From contig NZ_JAAKZY010000011.1 of the NCBI RefSeq assembly GCF_011045015.1, forward strand, positions 1 through 64,000: a stretch of DNA of 64,000 nucleotides. Direction: 5' to 3'. Under the pieces are notes generated by a model. It ran no database searches. It saw only the letters and a program-made list of their open reading frames with translations, and had not been told where the DNA came from. How positions within the stretch are numbered: the first letter of the stretch is position 1; each line of letters starts with the position of its first letter. This DNA comes from Streptomyces scabichelini (lineage in GTDB: Bacteria > Actinomycetota > Actinomycetes > Streptomycetales > Streptomycetaceae). Shown one piece after another: positions 49,736 through 59,300 of the stretch. The translations under genes and the position numbers were made by a program.

Positions 49736-50476
49736 TCACTCACCCTCGCTGTAGGAACGGAAGGCCACCCGGGCGTCGAGGTCGATGCCGTTCGCGCCGC
49801 CCGGGGACGGCAATCGGAGAGCCGCGTCGAGCACCGGTCCGAGGCGGCCACAGCCCGACGTCGTCGGGCCCGCGAACCGCTTGTCCTCCACACCGAAGGA
49901 GACGACCAACGGATCAGGCGACACGACGGTCGGCGCTTCGGTCTCCTTGAGTACGAGACGGACCGGGGCCGCATCCGTGCCTATGGAGCAGCCGGGCGGT
50001 ACCGCGGGGCCTGAGAGCCGGAACTTCAGGTCCAGCTCTCCGCGCCGCTCGTCGTTCGACTGGAAGTCGGAGTGGCCCGCGTACCGCGGCGTGATCGTCA
50101 GGGCCGTACCCCGGATCCGTACCGGAGCGGCCCTCATCTCGCCGAAGACCTGATGGAATTCGCCGTTCACCGTGCCTTCGGCGAAGGTGATCGTCAGGGC
50201 CTTGCCGAGCGGCTGGTCGATGCGGCCGAGGGTGAGATGCCCGACGGCGTTCATGGCTTCGCAGCGCCAGGCCCCGGGATCGGCTCCCGCGGGGAGTTCG
50301 GAGAGGGACGGACAGGCGCCGAAGTCGAACTCCCGGGTCGTGGCGGGTCTGGCTTCGGCCGTGGGGGCACTCGCCTCGGCCGAGGCTGTCGCGGTGCTCG
50401 TCCCGACGACGGCCAATGTGGCCAACGACAGGGCGAGGCGTCGGGCCGAGCGTGCGGTACGGGCGTGACGAAGCAT
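49736..50476 (-). CDS. Secreted hypothetical protein, 246 aa
   Basis: A Sec signal peptide (residues 1-33, ending A-S-A) is followed by a Thr/Pro/Ala-rich stretch, then a beta-rich domain. Four cysteines in the mature part could pair (A-C-P, R-C-E, G-C-S, G-C-G). The ATG at 50476 follows GGAGGC. I do not recognise a family. It is divergent from the ArsR-like regulator, with 107 bp between starts, and a likely target of it. Confidence 0.7.
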   Translation of the reverse strand: MLRHARTARSARRLALSLATLAVVGTSTATASAEASAPTAEARPATTREFDFGACPSLSELPAGADPGAWRCEAMNAVGHLTLGRIDQPLGKALTITFAEGTVNGEFHQVFGEMRAAPVRIRGTALTITPRYAGHSDFQSNDERRGELDLKFRLSGPAVPPGCSIGTDAAPVRLVLKETEAPTVVSPDPLVVSFGVEDKRFAGPTTSGCGRLGPVLDAALRLPSPGGANGIDLDARVAFRSYSEGE

Positions 50477-50583
50477 GGCGGCCTCCAGATGGAAGGGAAG
50501 GGCTGAGTGACTGGCGACTTCCAGCATTGCAGACTTTTCTCTGCAGAGGAAGGGCTGCAGAGCAATGGCTGTACGCTGCTGTC

Positions 50584-51171
50584 ATGAGCGAATCGAAGGA
50601 AGTCCTCGAGCCGGGCGAGCCGGGCCGGGAGCGCCGGACCGTCAGCGACCCCGCGGCCCTGAAGGCTCTCGCTCATCCGCTGCGGCTGAAGATCCTGCGT
50701 CACCTCGGCATCCACGGACCGGCGACCTCGACGACCCTCGCCGCCGCCCTCGGCGAGAACACCGGCACCCTCAGCTACCACCTGCGCCGACTGGAGCGAG
50801 GCGGGTTCATCGAAGACGCCCCCGAGCATCCCAGTGGCCGCGAGCGCTGGTGGCGAGCGGTGCGGGGGCTGGACGTACGCAGGCCACCGCAGGACGAGTT
50901 GACCGATGGCGAGCGGGCGATCATGGGCACCCTCGACCGGATGCGGATGGAGGAGGACATCGAGCTGGCCCGGCGCTACCTCGCGGAAGAGGCCGGTTCG
51001 AGCGGGTGGATGCGCGGCTCACGGAGTCTCAGCCATCTCACCAAGGAGGAGGTCGACGCCTTCCACGACGCCTACCTGGAACTACTGGCCCGTTTCGCCC
51101 GGGGCCCAGAAGACGCAGCGCCCGGGGCACGGCCCGTACATCTGCGGTGGTTCGCCCTGCCGGCCGAGTGA
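50584..51171 (+). CDS. ArsR-like winged-helix regulator
   Basis: A 195-residue regulator. The DNA-binding domain is L-K-A-L-A-H-P-L-R-L-K-I-L-R-H-L-G-I-H-G-P-A-T-S-T-T-L-A-A-A-L-G. It continues with G-T-L-S-Y-H-L-R-R-L-E-R-G-G-F-I. There are no metal-binding cysteines. The C-terminal about 90 residues are helical, as in DUF-type ArsR proteins of Streptomyces. The ATG at 50584 overlaps no neighbour. It probably represses the divergent secreted-protein gene. Confidence 0.85.
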   Translation: MSESKEVLEPGEPGRERRTVSDPAALKALAHPLRLKILRHLGIHGPATSTTLAAALGENTGTLSYHLRRLERGGFIEDAPEHPSGRERWWRAVRGLDVRRPPQDELTDGERAIMGTLDRMRMEEDIELARRYLAEEAGSSGWMRGSRSLSHLTKEEVDAFHDAYLELLARFARGPEDAAPGARPVHLRWFALPAE

Positions 51172-51299
51172 CGACAACAGCCGGCGCGCACCGGGCGGTC
51201 CCCGACCGCCGCTCCATCACTTACGCACATCATCGAGCACGTACGTCATTGGCATGGACCTGTTCATGATCACCGGCTAGGCTCTGCCCCGCCATGCAC

Positions 51300-51313
51300 T
51301 GAGAGCGCTCTCA
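51300..51313. promoter_or_regulatory. CebR-like perfect palindrome upstream of a secreted protease
   Basis: TGAGAGCGCTCTCA, 14 bp, perfectly symmetric, differs from the CebR consensus TGGGAGCGCTCCCA at two symmetric positions. It lies 51 bp before the protease start. Probable LacI-family operator. Confidence 0.6.
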
Positions 51314-51364
51314 CAGTTCTGCTGTTCCACCCCCACCTTGCTGGAACAACGAAGGGCTACTGCC

Positions 51365-52540
51365 TTGAGACGCACCACAGCCATGCGCACCGGCCTGGCC
51401 ACACTCCTCCTTCTCGGCACGTGGGCCGGCGCGGGCGCTCTGCCCGCCGCTGCCACCGACGCCACCGACGTCCCCCGATCGAACCGTTCCTCCGACGCCC
51501 CGGCCTCCGCCGCGATCCTCTCCGCCATGCAACGGGATCTGGGCCTGACCAAGTCCCAGGCCGAGGCGCGGCTCGCGGACGAGAAGACGGCGGCAGCCGT
51601 CGAAGCGAAGGCGCGGCGTGCCGCGGGAGCGGCGTACGGCGGTTCCTGGTTCGACGCCAAGAGCGGCAGGCTGACCGTCGCCGTGACGGCCGACGCCCCC
51701 GGCACCACCGCCGACGCCGTACGAGAGACCGGCGCGAACGTCCGTACCGTCGAGCACAGTGCGCGCCGGCTCGACGCGGTCAAGGCGCGCATCGACAAAC
51801 TGCCCGCGCCGGACGGCGTCAGCGGCTGGCACGTGGATCCCAGGACGAGCGCGGTCGTCGTGAGTGTCGTCGGCGCGCAGCGTGCTGACAACGATGTCCA
51901 GGAGTTCGTCGGGCGGGCCCGTGCGGCAGGACCCGTCACCGTCGAGGAGACCGCCGAGGCGCCTCGGACCTTCGCCGCAGGGACGGTCGGCGGCGACCCC
52001 TACTACACGGGCAACGTCCGCTGTTCCATCGGGTTCTCGGTGCACGGCGGCTTCGTCACCGCCGGGCACTGCGGCCGGGCCGGAGCCGGCGTCAGCGGCT
52101 GGGACCGGTCCTACATAGGCAATTTCCAGGGGTCGTCGTTCCCGGAGAACGACTACGCCTGGGTCAACGTCGGCAGCGGCTGGTGGACGGTGCCCGTCGT
52201 GCTCGGCTGGGGCACCGTCTCCGACCAGCTCGTCCGCGGCTCGGCCGAGGCACCTGTCGGGGCCTCCATCTGCCGGTCGGGCTCGACCACGCACTGGCAC
52301 TGCGGCACCGTGCTCGGCAAGAACGAGACCGTCAACTACAGCCAGGGCGCGGTGCATCAGATGACCAGGACCAGCGTCTGCGCCGAACCGGGCGACTCCG
52401 GCGGCTCGTACATCAGCGGAGACCAGGCCCAAGGGGTCACTTCAGGCGGCAACGGCAACTGCAGCGGGGGCGGCCAGACCTGGTACCAGCCCGTGAACGA
52501 GATCCTCAACCGCTACGGCCTCAGGCTGCACACGGCCTGA
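51365..52540 (+). CDS. Secreted S1 serine protease, streptogrisin type, without binding domain
   Basis: A 391-residue preproprotein. The TTG at 51365 is favoured by a GAAGGG site and gives a normal signal peptide (to about residue 32). The pro-region (L-S-A-M-Q-R-D-L-G-L-T-K-S-Q-A-E-A-R-L) is of the alpha-lytic kind. The mature domain (from about 200) has His in V-T-A-G-H-C-G, Asp in E-N-D-Y-A-W-V and Ser in C-A-E-P-G-D-S-G-G-S-Y, plus the family's paired cysteines. It resembles the protease at 10.1 kb but ends after the catalytic domain. The LacI-type palindrome upstream suggests control by a sugar-responsive repressor. Confidence 0.92.
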   Translation: MRRTTAMRTGLATLLLLGTWAGAGALPAAATDATDVPRSNRSSDAPASAAILSAMQRDLGLTKSQAEARLADEKTAAAVEAKARRAAGAAYGGSWFDAKSGRLTVAVTADAPGTTADAVRETGANVRTVEHSARRLDAVKARIDKLPAPDGVSGWHVDPRTSAVVVSVVGAQRADNDVQEFVGRARAAGPVTVEETAEAPRTFAAGTVGGDPYYTGNVRCSIGFSVHGGFVTAGHCGRAGAGVSGWDRSYIGNFQGSSFPENDYAWVNVGSGWWTVPVVLGWGTVSDQLVRGSAEAPVGASICRSGSTTHWHCGTVLGKNETVNYSQGAVHQMTRTSVCAEPGDSGGSYISGDQAQGVTSGGNGNCSGGGQTWYQPVNEILNRYGLRLHTA

Positions 52541-52595
52541 TTCCGCACACCACGCACACGGCCTGATCCAGCGCTCCAATGCACCACTCACTGTC

Positions 52596-52632
52596 AACGG
52601 GCTCCGTCGCCGCGCGGGCGACGGGGCCCGTT
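52596..52632 (+). terminator. Strong terminator hairpin after the S1 protease
   Basis: AACGGGCTCCGTCGCC pairs with GGGCGACGGGGCCCGTT across a GCGC loop, giving about 15 pairs with one mismatch, 56 bp after the stop. Confidence 0.75.
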
Positions 52633-52781
52633 CCTGTCGCGCCTGTCGCGCTCGTCCGGAGTGGGCCGGTACACCCCGATTCCGGAGCGAAGCGGGGCGA
52701 TCGAACATACGATGGGGCATGCGCTGGGCGGTGCCGGGACGAGGCCGCGCCAGGACGCCGATCGCTCGGGGTGGGAGACGT

Positions 52782-54458
52782 ATGGCACAGGGCACCGACG
52801 CAAACCGGACCGTCATCCTCACCGTGGACGACGACCCGGGGGTATCACGTGCCGTGGCCCGCGACCTGCGGCGTCGTTACGGCGAGTCGTACCGGATCGT
52901 GCGCGCGGAGTCCGGGGAGAGCGCTCTGGACGCGCTGCGCGAGCTGAAGCTGCGCGGTGATCTCGTGGCGGTGATCCTGGCGGACTACCGCATGCCGCAG
53001 ATGAACGGGATCGAGTTCCTGGAGCAGGCCCTGGACGTGTACCCGGGCGCGCGCCGGGTGCTGCTGACGGCGTACGCGGACACGAACGCGGCCATCGACG
53101 CGATCAACGTCGTCGACCTCGACCACTACCTCCTCAAGCCCTGGGATCCGCCGGAGGAGAAGCTCTATCCCGTCCTGGACGACCTCCTGGACACCTGGCG
53201 GGCCACCGATCACCGGGCGGTTCCGATCACGAAGGTCGTCGGGCACCGCTGGTCGGCGCGTTCCTCGGACGTACGGGAGTTCCTGGCCCGCAACCAGGTG
53301 CCGTACCGCTGGTACTCGTCGGACGAGCCGGAGGGCCGCCGGCTGCTGGCCTGCGCGGGGGCGGACGAGCAGCGGCTGCCACTCGTGGTCACCGCGGACG
53401 GGGCTGTGCTCGTCGAGCCCGAGGACGCCGACCTCGCGGCCCAGGTCGGGCTGGCCACGACGCCGACAGCGGACTTCTACGACCTCGTCGTCATCGGCGG
53501 CGGTCCCGCGGGGCTGGGCGCCGCCGTCTACGGCGCTTCGGAGGGGCTGCGGACCGTGCTCGTGGAACGCTCGGCCACCGGTGGGCAGGCGGGGCAGAGC
53601 TCGCGCATCGAGAACTACCTGGGTTTCCCGGACGGCGTGTCCGGAGCCCAGCTGACCGACCGGGCACGGCGTCAGGCGACGAAGTTCGGTGCCGAGATCC
53701 TGACCGCGCGCGAGGTGACCGGACTGGAGGTCAACGGCGCGGCGCGTACCGTGCGGTTCTCCGACGGCTCCGCGGTCGCGGCGCACTGCGTGATCCTGGC
53801 GACCGGTGTGTCGTACCGGCAGCTGGAGGCGCCCGGAGCGGACGACCTGACCGGATGCGGCGTGTTCTACGGGTCGGCGCTGACCGAGGCGGCCGCGTGC
53901 CAGGGGCAGGACGTGTATATCGTCGGCGGCGCGAACTCCGCCGGGCAGGCCGCGATGCACCTGGCCAGGGGCGCCAAGTCGGTCACGCTGCTGGTGCGCG
54001 GCTCCTCGCTGTCCGCGTCGATGTCCCACTATCTGATCCAGCAGATCGAGAGCGCGCCGAACATCAACGTCCGTACGGGCACGGTCGTCGAGGCGGTGCA
54101 CGGCTCGGACCATCTGGAGCAGCTCACGCTGCGGGACACGGCGAGCGGGCACACCGAGTTCGTCGACGCGCAGTGGATGTTCGTGTTCATCGGCGCGGCA
54201 CCGCTGACGGACTGGCTGGACGGCACGGTGCTCAGGGACGAACGCGGGTTCATCATCGCCGGCCCCGACCTGACCGACGACGGGCGGCCGCCGACGGACT
54301 GGGAGCTGGACCGGCCGCCGTACCACCTGGAGACGAATGTGCCCGGTGTGTTCGTGGCGGGCGACGCGCGCGCCGAGTCCGCCAAGCGTGTCGCCTCCGC
54401 CGTCGGAGAGGGAGCCATGGCCGTGATGCTCGTCCACCGGTATCTGGAGCAGTCATGA
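52782..54458 (+). CDS. Response-regulator/thioredoxin-reductase-like fusion flavoprotein
   Basis: A 558-residue fusion. Residues about 10-130 are a receiver (V-D-D-D-P acidic cluster, phospho-Asp in V-I-L-A-D-Y-R-M-P, Lys in Y-L-L-K-P-W). Residues about 150-220 look like a glutaredoxin/thioredoxin-fold insert (F-L-A-R-N-Q-V-P-Y-R-W-Y). Residues about 228-558 are a TrxR-like FAD/NAD(P)H domain with V-V-I-G-G-G-P-A-G-L, I-V-G-G-A-N-S-A-G-Q-A and V-F-V-A-G-D-A-R. The redox C-x-x-C of real thioredoxin reductases is reduced to G-C-G-V-F-Y-G. It is thus a redox-sensing or diverted flavoprotein under receiver control. The ATG at 52782 has GGGAG. First gene of a coupled three-gene operon. Confidence 0.9.
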   Translation: MAQGTDANRTVILTVDDDPGVSRAVARDLRRRYGESYRIVRAESGESALDALRELKLRGDLVAVILADYRMPQMNGIEFLEQALDVYPGARRVLLTAYADTNAAIDAINVVDLDHYLLKPWDPPEEKLYPVLDDLLDTWRATDHRAVPITKVVGHRWSARSSDVREFLARNQVPYRWYSSDEPEGRRLLACAGADEQRLPLVVTADGAVLVEPEDADLAAQVGLATTPTADFYDLVVIGGGPAGLGAAVYGASEGLRTVLVERSATGGQAGQSSRIENYLGFPDGVSGAQLTDRARRQATKFGAEILTAREVTGLEVNGAARTVRFSDGSAVAAHCVILATGVSYRQLEAPGADDLTGCGVFYGSALTEAAACQGQDVYIVGGANSAGQAAMHLARGAKSVTLLVRGSSLSASMSHYLIQQIESAPNINVRTGTVVEAVHGSDHLEQLTLRDTASGHTEFVDAQWMFVFIGAAPLTDWLDGTVLRDERGFIIAGPDLTDDGRPPTDWELDRPPYHLETNVPGVFVAGDARAESAKRVASAVGEGAMAVMLVHRYLEQS

Positions 54459-55948
54459 GCGGGCAGCCGATGCCGTGCGACGAGGCTGAGCTCGGCACAC
54501 TGTTCCTGTTCGAGAAGCTGGACGCGGAGCAGCTGGCGCGGCTGTGCCGGGAGGGCCGGGTGGAGAAGTTCGAGCCCGGTTACGTGTACCAGGAGGGCGA
54601 GCCCGCCACCTGCTTCTTCGTGCTCCTCGAAGGCACGGTCGTGATGTCGCGCCGGGTCGGCGCCGACGACGTGGAGATCAGCCGCACGTCCCAGCGCGGG
54701 GTGTACGCGGGTTCCATGCAGGCCTATCTGTCCACAACGGATCAGGCGCACTACAAGGGTTCCCTGCGGGTCACCGAGCCCTCGCGGTTCTTCATCCTGC
54801 CCGCCGAGACGTTCGCCGCGGTCCTGCGGGACTGGTTCCCCATGGCGGTGCATCTGCTGGAAGGGATGTTCTTCGGCAGCCAGAACACCCAGCGGACCAT
54901 CAACCAGCGCGAGCGGCTGCTGGCGCTCGGCTCGCTGTCCGCGGGGCTGACGCACGAGCTCAACAATCCGGCGGCGGCCGCGGTGCGGGCCACCTCGGCG
55001 CTGCGGGACCGGGTCGCGCACATGCGGCACAAGCTCAGTGTCATCGCCGCGGGTCCGTACCAGCGTGAGGCGTTGAAGACGCTGATCGAGCTCCAGGAGG
55101 CCACGGCCGAACAGGTCGCCAAGGCACCGGTCCTGAGTCCTCTCGAAGCCTCCGACCGCGAGGACGCGCTCACCGACTGGCTCGACGATCACGGCATCGA
55201 GGGCGGCTGGCAGATCGCGCCGACGTTCGTGCAGGCCGGGCTCGACACCGACTGGCTGGAGCAGGTCGCGGCAGTCGTGGACCAGGACATGCTGCCGGGG
55301 GCCGTGGGGTGGCTCAACTACACCGTCGAGACCGAGCTCCTCATGAACGAGATCGCGGACTCCACGACCCGTGTCTCGAACCTCGTGAACGCGGCCAAGC
55401 AGTACTCCCAGCTCGACCGGGCGCCCTACCAGGTCGCCGACGTGCATGAACTGCTGGACAGCACGCTGATGATGCTCGGCGGGAAGATCGGCTCCGGCAT
55501 CAAGGTGGTCAAGGAGTACGACCGTACGCTGCCCAGGATCCCCGCCTACCCGGGCGAGTTGAACCAGGTGTGGACGAACATCGTCGACAACGCGGTCTCC
55601 GCGATGAGCAGCAACGGTGGCGAGGGCACGCTGACCGTGCGGACGGCTCTCGAACGGGAGCAGCTGCTCGTCGAGTTCCGCGACACGGGGCCCGGGGTGC
55701 CGGAGGAGATCCGTGGCCGCATCTTCGATCCGTTCTTCACCACGAAACCCGTGGGCGAGGGCACCGGTCTCGGTCTGGACATCTCCTGGCGCATCGTGGT
55801 GAACAAGCACCACGGGCATCTGGAGGTGCACTCCGTACCCGGCGACACCCGTTTCCAGGTCTTCCTCCCGCTCACGGCCGCTGACCCGGACACCCCCGCG
55901 AATCTCGCCACCGCCGCGGATCCCGAGACCCCTCAGGAGGCGTCATGA
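54455..55948 (+). CDS. Histidine kinase with cyclic-nucleotide-binding-like sensor
   Basis: A 497-residue cytoplasmic kinase. Residues about 10-130 are a CRP-like cNMP domain (L-F-E-K-L-D-A-E-Q-L-A-R-L-C-R-E-G... E-P-A-T-C-F-F-V-L-L-E-G). The H-box is L-T-H-E-L-N-N-P-A-A-A-A near residue 165. The ATPase part has W-T-N-I-V-D-N-A-V, D-T-G-P-G-V-P, F-F-T-T-K-P-V-G-E-G-T-G-L-G-L. About 120 residues between H-box and ATPase are a family-specific helical insert. ATGA overlap with the receiver fusion makes that protein its obvious partner. Confidence 0.92.
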   Translation: MSGQPMPCDEAELGTLFLFEKLDAEQLARLCREGRVEKFEPGYVYQEGEPATCFFVLLEGTVVMSRRVGADDVEISRTSQRGVYAGSMQAYLSTTDQAHYKGSLRVTEPSRFFILPAETFAAVLRDWFPMAVHLLEGMFFGSQNTQRTINQRERLLALGSLSAGLTHELNNPAAAAVRATSALRDRVAHMRHKLSVIAAGPYQREALKTLIELQEATAEQVAKAPVLSPLEASDREDALTDWLDDHGIEGGWQIAPTFVQAGLDTDWLEQVAAVVDQDMLPGAVGWLNYTVETELLMNEIADSTTRVSNLVNAAKQYSQLDRAPYQVADVHELLDSTLMMLGGKIGSGIKVVKEYDRTLPRIPAYPGELNQVWTNIVDNAVSAMSSNGGEGTLTVRTALEREQLLVEFRDTGPGVPEEIRGRIFDPFFTTKPVGEGTGLGLDISWRIVVNKHHGHLEVHSVPGDTRFQVFLPLTAADPDTPANLATAADPETPQEAS

Positions 55949-56295
55949 CCACTCCGGCCGGAATCGACCCCGAGGTGCCGCCGAGCGGCACCGGATGTGT
56001 GGAGTGCGATGCCGCCGGCGGCTGGTGGTTCCATCTGCGGCGGTGCGCCCAGTGCGGCCACATCGGCTGCTGCGACAGCTCCCCCGCGAAGCACGCCACG
56101 GCCCACCACCGGGCCACGGGCCATCCCGTCGTCCGCAGTTTCGAACCGGGTGAGGGCTGGTTCTGGAACTACGAGACCTCGGAGGTGTACGAGTCCGGGC
56201 CGGAACTCGCTCCGCCGCTCAGCCACCCGGCGGACCAGCCCGCGCCAGGACCCGTGGGCCGGGTCCCGGCGAACTGGGCCGACACGCTGCGCTGA
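55945..56295 (+). CDS. UBP-type zinc-finger protein
   Basis: A 116-residue protein with a zf-UBP domain: C-V-E-C, C-A-Q-C-G-H-I-G-C-C, then H-A-T-A-H-H-R-A-T-G-H-P-V-V-R-S-F. In eukaryotes this finger binds free ubiquitin C-termini; in bacteria it occurs next to this kinase/flavoprotein pair, role unknown. The ATG overlaps the kinase stop (ATGA), so the three proteins are made together. Confidence 0.9.
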   Translation: MTTPAGIDPEVPPSGTGCVECDAAGGWWFHLRRCAQCGHIGCCDSSPAKHATAHHRATGHPVVRSFEPGEGWFWNYETSEVYESGPELAPPLSHPADQPAPGPVGRVPANWADTLR

Positions 56296-56327
56296 CGCGG
56301 GCGGGCGTGTTGTGAGGCCAACTCCGG

Positions 56328-59300
56328 TCATTTCACTGTGAGTTGTCCGAACTCGACGATGCCGCGGGTGCCTTGGCCGCCGTGGGCCGCGGTCATGAAG
56401 ACGCCCACGTCCTGGGCTGCCGCCGCCGCGCCGGGGGTGGCGGTGCCCACGGTGGTCCAGGTCGTGCCGTCGGTGCTGTAGGCGCCGGTGTACGCCGCTT
56501 CCGACCGGGTCAGCCGCAGCATGAGCGGCGCACTGGTGGAACCGGCCGTCTCGATGCGGTCGATCCGCCCGTCCTCACCCGAGGACCAGGACAGCACGCA
56601 TCCGTTGGACGGGGTCACCGCGAGATTGACGAGACCTGAACTCCCTTGCGCCGCGAGGTCGTTGCGGACGATCAGTCCGGCGCGGGCCCAAGGACCCGTC
56701 GCATCCTGGGAGTTGACTCTCACCGTGGCCGTGGACGACGTACCGTACACGCCCGGCAGGTAGATCGCGCCGAACTCCTGCGTGGCGCCCCACAGATCGG
56801 CGCCGCCGCCTTCGACGGCGAGTTGTTCGCCCAGCTGCCCGAAGACCGCGTCGTTGAAGTCGGCGGTCCGGTACGGCTCCTGGACTCCGGTGCCCGCGAG
56901 CAGGCGTACGGAGGCGGCCGCCCTGCCGGACGCGCCGACCGGAATCCGGGTGACCAGCGTGTCCGCGGCGCCGGTGAGGCCGATGCGGTAGGACGCGGTG
57001 AAGCTCTCGCCGGGCGCGACGGAAGCGGCGGTCACCGGGCCGAGCGGTGTGGCGGTCAGGCCCTTGGGCGGTGCGGCGGAGAGGGTCACATCCGTCGCCG
57101 GGGCGAACCCGTTGCGGTTGGTGAAGGACACGGAGACCGTGACGGGACGGTCGGGCGACACCGCGCCGTGGTCGGCGGTGGCGCTGAGCCGCACGCAGTA
57201 CGGGTCGGCGGCCAGAATCCTGCGTGCCTCCCGGGCCAGCCGGTACGCATCGCCCTTGGGCGTCGTCGGGAAAGTGCCGTGGCTGCGGTTCCAGGCGTCC
57301 TCGATCTCGTACCAGTCGATGGCACGCGGCTCGCGGTCGTCGGTCAGCGCGGCGGTCAGCTCGTCGAAGTACGCCGACCAGCGCTTGTGGTAGAGCCCGG
57401 ACAGCAGCCCGGACCACTCGCGGTTGGCGTAGTCGTGCAGGCCCTCGTCGGCGCTCGCCCGGTCGCCCCACGTGGTGAGGATCGACCGCGCGTCGTACTC
57501 CAGCCGGTCCTTCTCGGCGACGCTCGCACCCCAGGAGCGGGCATCGGCCAGCCACCGGCCGAGCAGGTGCTGGGGTGAGGCGGCGAGCAGGGTGTCCATG
57601 AGCCGCATCCAGTCCAGCCAGGTGCGGGTCAGCTTCCCGAAGAGGGGCGCGTTTCCGGTCTCGTACGCCGCCTTGATCTGGGGCAGCAGTACGCGGGTCC
57701 GGTTGGAGAGGGTCTGGCGCGCGATGTCGGTCAGGTCATAGCGGTAGGCACTGCTGTCGCGCAACTCCTGTGACACCAGGAGGAGTTCGGTGAGGGCGGT
57801 GTCAAAAGCGGTGGTGTCGTAGCGGTCGGCTTCGGGGCCCCAGGATGCGGCCTTGTTCGCCGTCAGGCTCGGGCGCGCGCCGAACAGCCCGTCGGGGGCC
57901 TCGCTCCACGCGTCCTTCCGGGTCATGCCGTACGCGGTCTCGCGGATCGTCTGCCAGGCGGCGAGCGCGTGCGGGTCCTTGCCGCCGTAGCGGGAGGTGG
58001 CGTACGCGGCGAACCAGTCGTCGAGGTCGATGGTGCCGGGTGTCCACGCCAGGTCGGTGAGGAGCGCGAGCGCGGGCGCGTTGTTGTCGGCGGCCTCCGG
58101 CATCGCCGCGATCCCGGCGAGCGCACTGCCCTTCTTGTCACGCCACTTGGGGTACTGCTCCACCCAGTCCGGGGCGTTGGCGCCCATCGGCGTGTGGCCG
58201 CCGAAGTTCCAGATGCTGCCGAAGGCGTACGGGGTGCCGCCCCAGTCGCTCTCCCGGTCCGTGACGCTGGTGTAGCGGTCGGACAGGCCGTCCACGATCA
58301 GCATCCGGGACTTGTCGACCCCGTCGAGCAGCGCCTTGGACGGGTTGGACTGCCAGCCCAGAATGGCCCAGATCGCGCCCGGGTGAGCTTTCTGCAGCGC
58401 CCCTTCGACGGCTGCCGCCGCCTCGTCCACCGGCACGTCACCGGGGTTGCCGCCCTCGTGCAGCAGGTCCATCTTGTACATCGTGCTGTCGCCGAAGCGC
58501 TCCGACTGGGCCCGGTAGAAGGCGGCGGACACCTCGTCGAAGGCCGTCGTCCGCGGGTCGAGCCAGTCGGGTCGCTTGAAGGCACCCCAGTCGCCCTGGG
58601 GGACCACGGCCGCGTCCCCGCCGTGTTTGGCGACGAAGTCGTCCGGCACGGTGCCGAAGTAACCGGGCAGCACCGGTGTCATGCCCAGTTCGCGCACCCG
58701 GTCGGTGATCTTCCGGGCGAGATCGGCACGCCTCTCGATGAGTTGCTTGGACACCGGACCGCCGAACCCCGACATGTTCTGCAGCAGCCACCACGGCTGG
58801 TGGGCCGGTGCCGGAATCCACGCCCGCATCTCGGCGTCGGAGTAGCCGAACTGCCGGAAGGTGTCGTAGTAGACGGCGTCGCCGCCGGTGTAGACAAGCA
58901 CCCTGTTGATGCCGTGCAGCGCGAGCACGTCCAGCTCGCGCTCCCACGCGTCCCAGTCCCGGTAGGGGCCGGTGTAGCCGTCGTTGGTGTCGTTGAGCGC
59001 GAACCGGTGCGGCACGTTCGCCGATCCGGTGATCTCCCCGTCGGGGGCGGGCAGCAGCCTGGGGAGGTTCAGCTGTTCGCCGTTCCAGGAGATGTCGGCC
59101 TTCGCCGCCCGCGCGAGATAGGTGTTGAGGCCGGTGAGCAGCACCGCCGGGCTGGTGCCTTCCACGGTGATCGCCCCGGCCCGGCCGGTGACCTTGAACC
59201 GGTCGGCGCTGCCGGCGCTCAGCGCGCGCAGCGTCACCTGCCGGTGGTGGTCGGGCAGCAGCCGTTGCAGCGCGACCGATGCGGGGGTCGTGTCGAACGG

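Noticed and set aside
52845..54437. Long open frame antisense to the receiver/TrxR fusion
   Set aside because: Mirror of the real gene, without protein-like composition; the same holds for the large antisense frame at 54029-55831.
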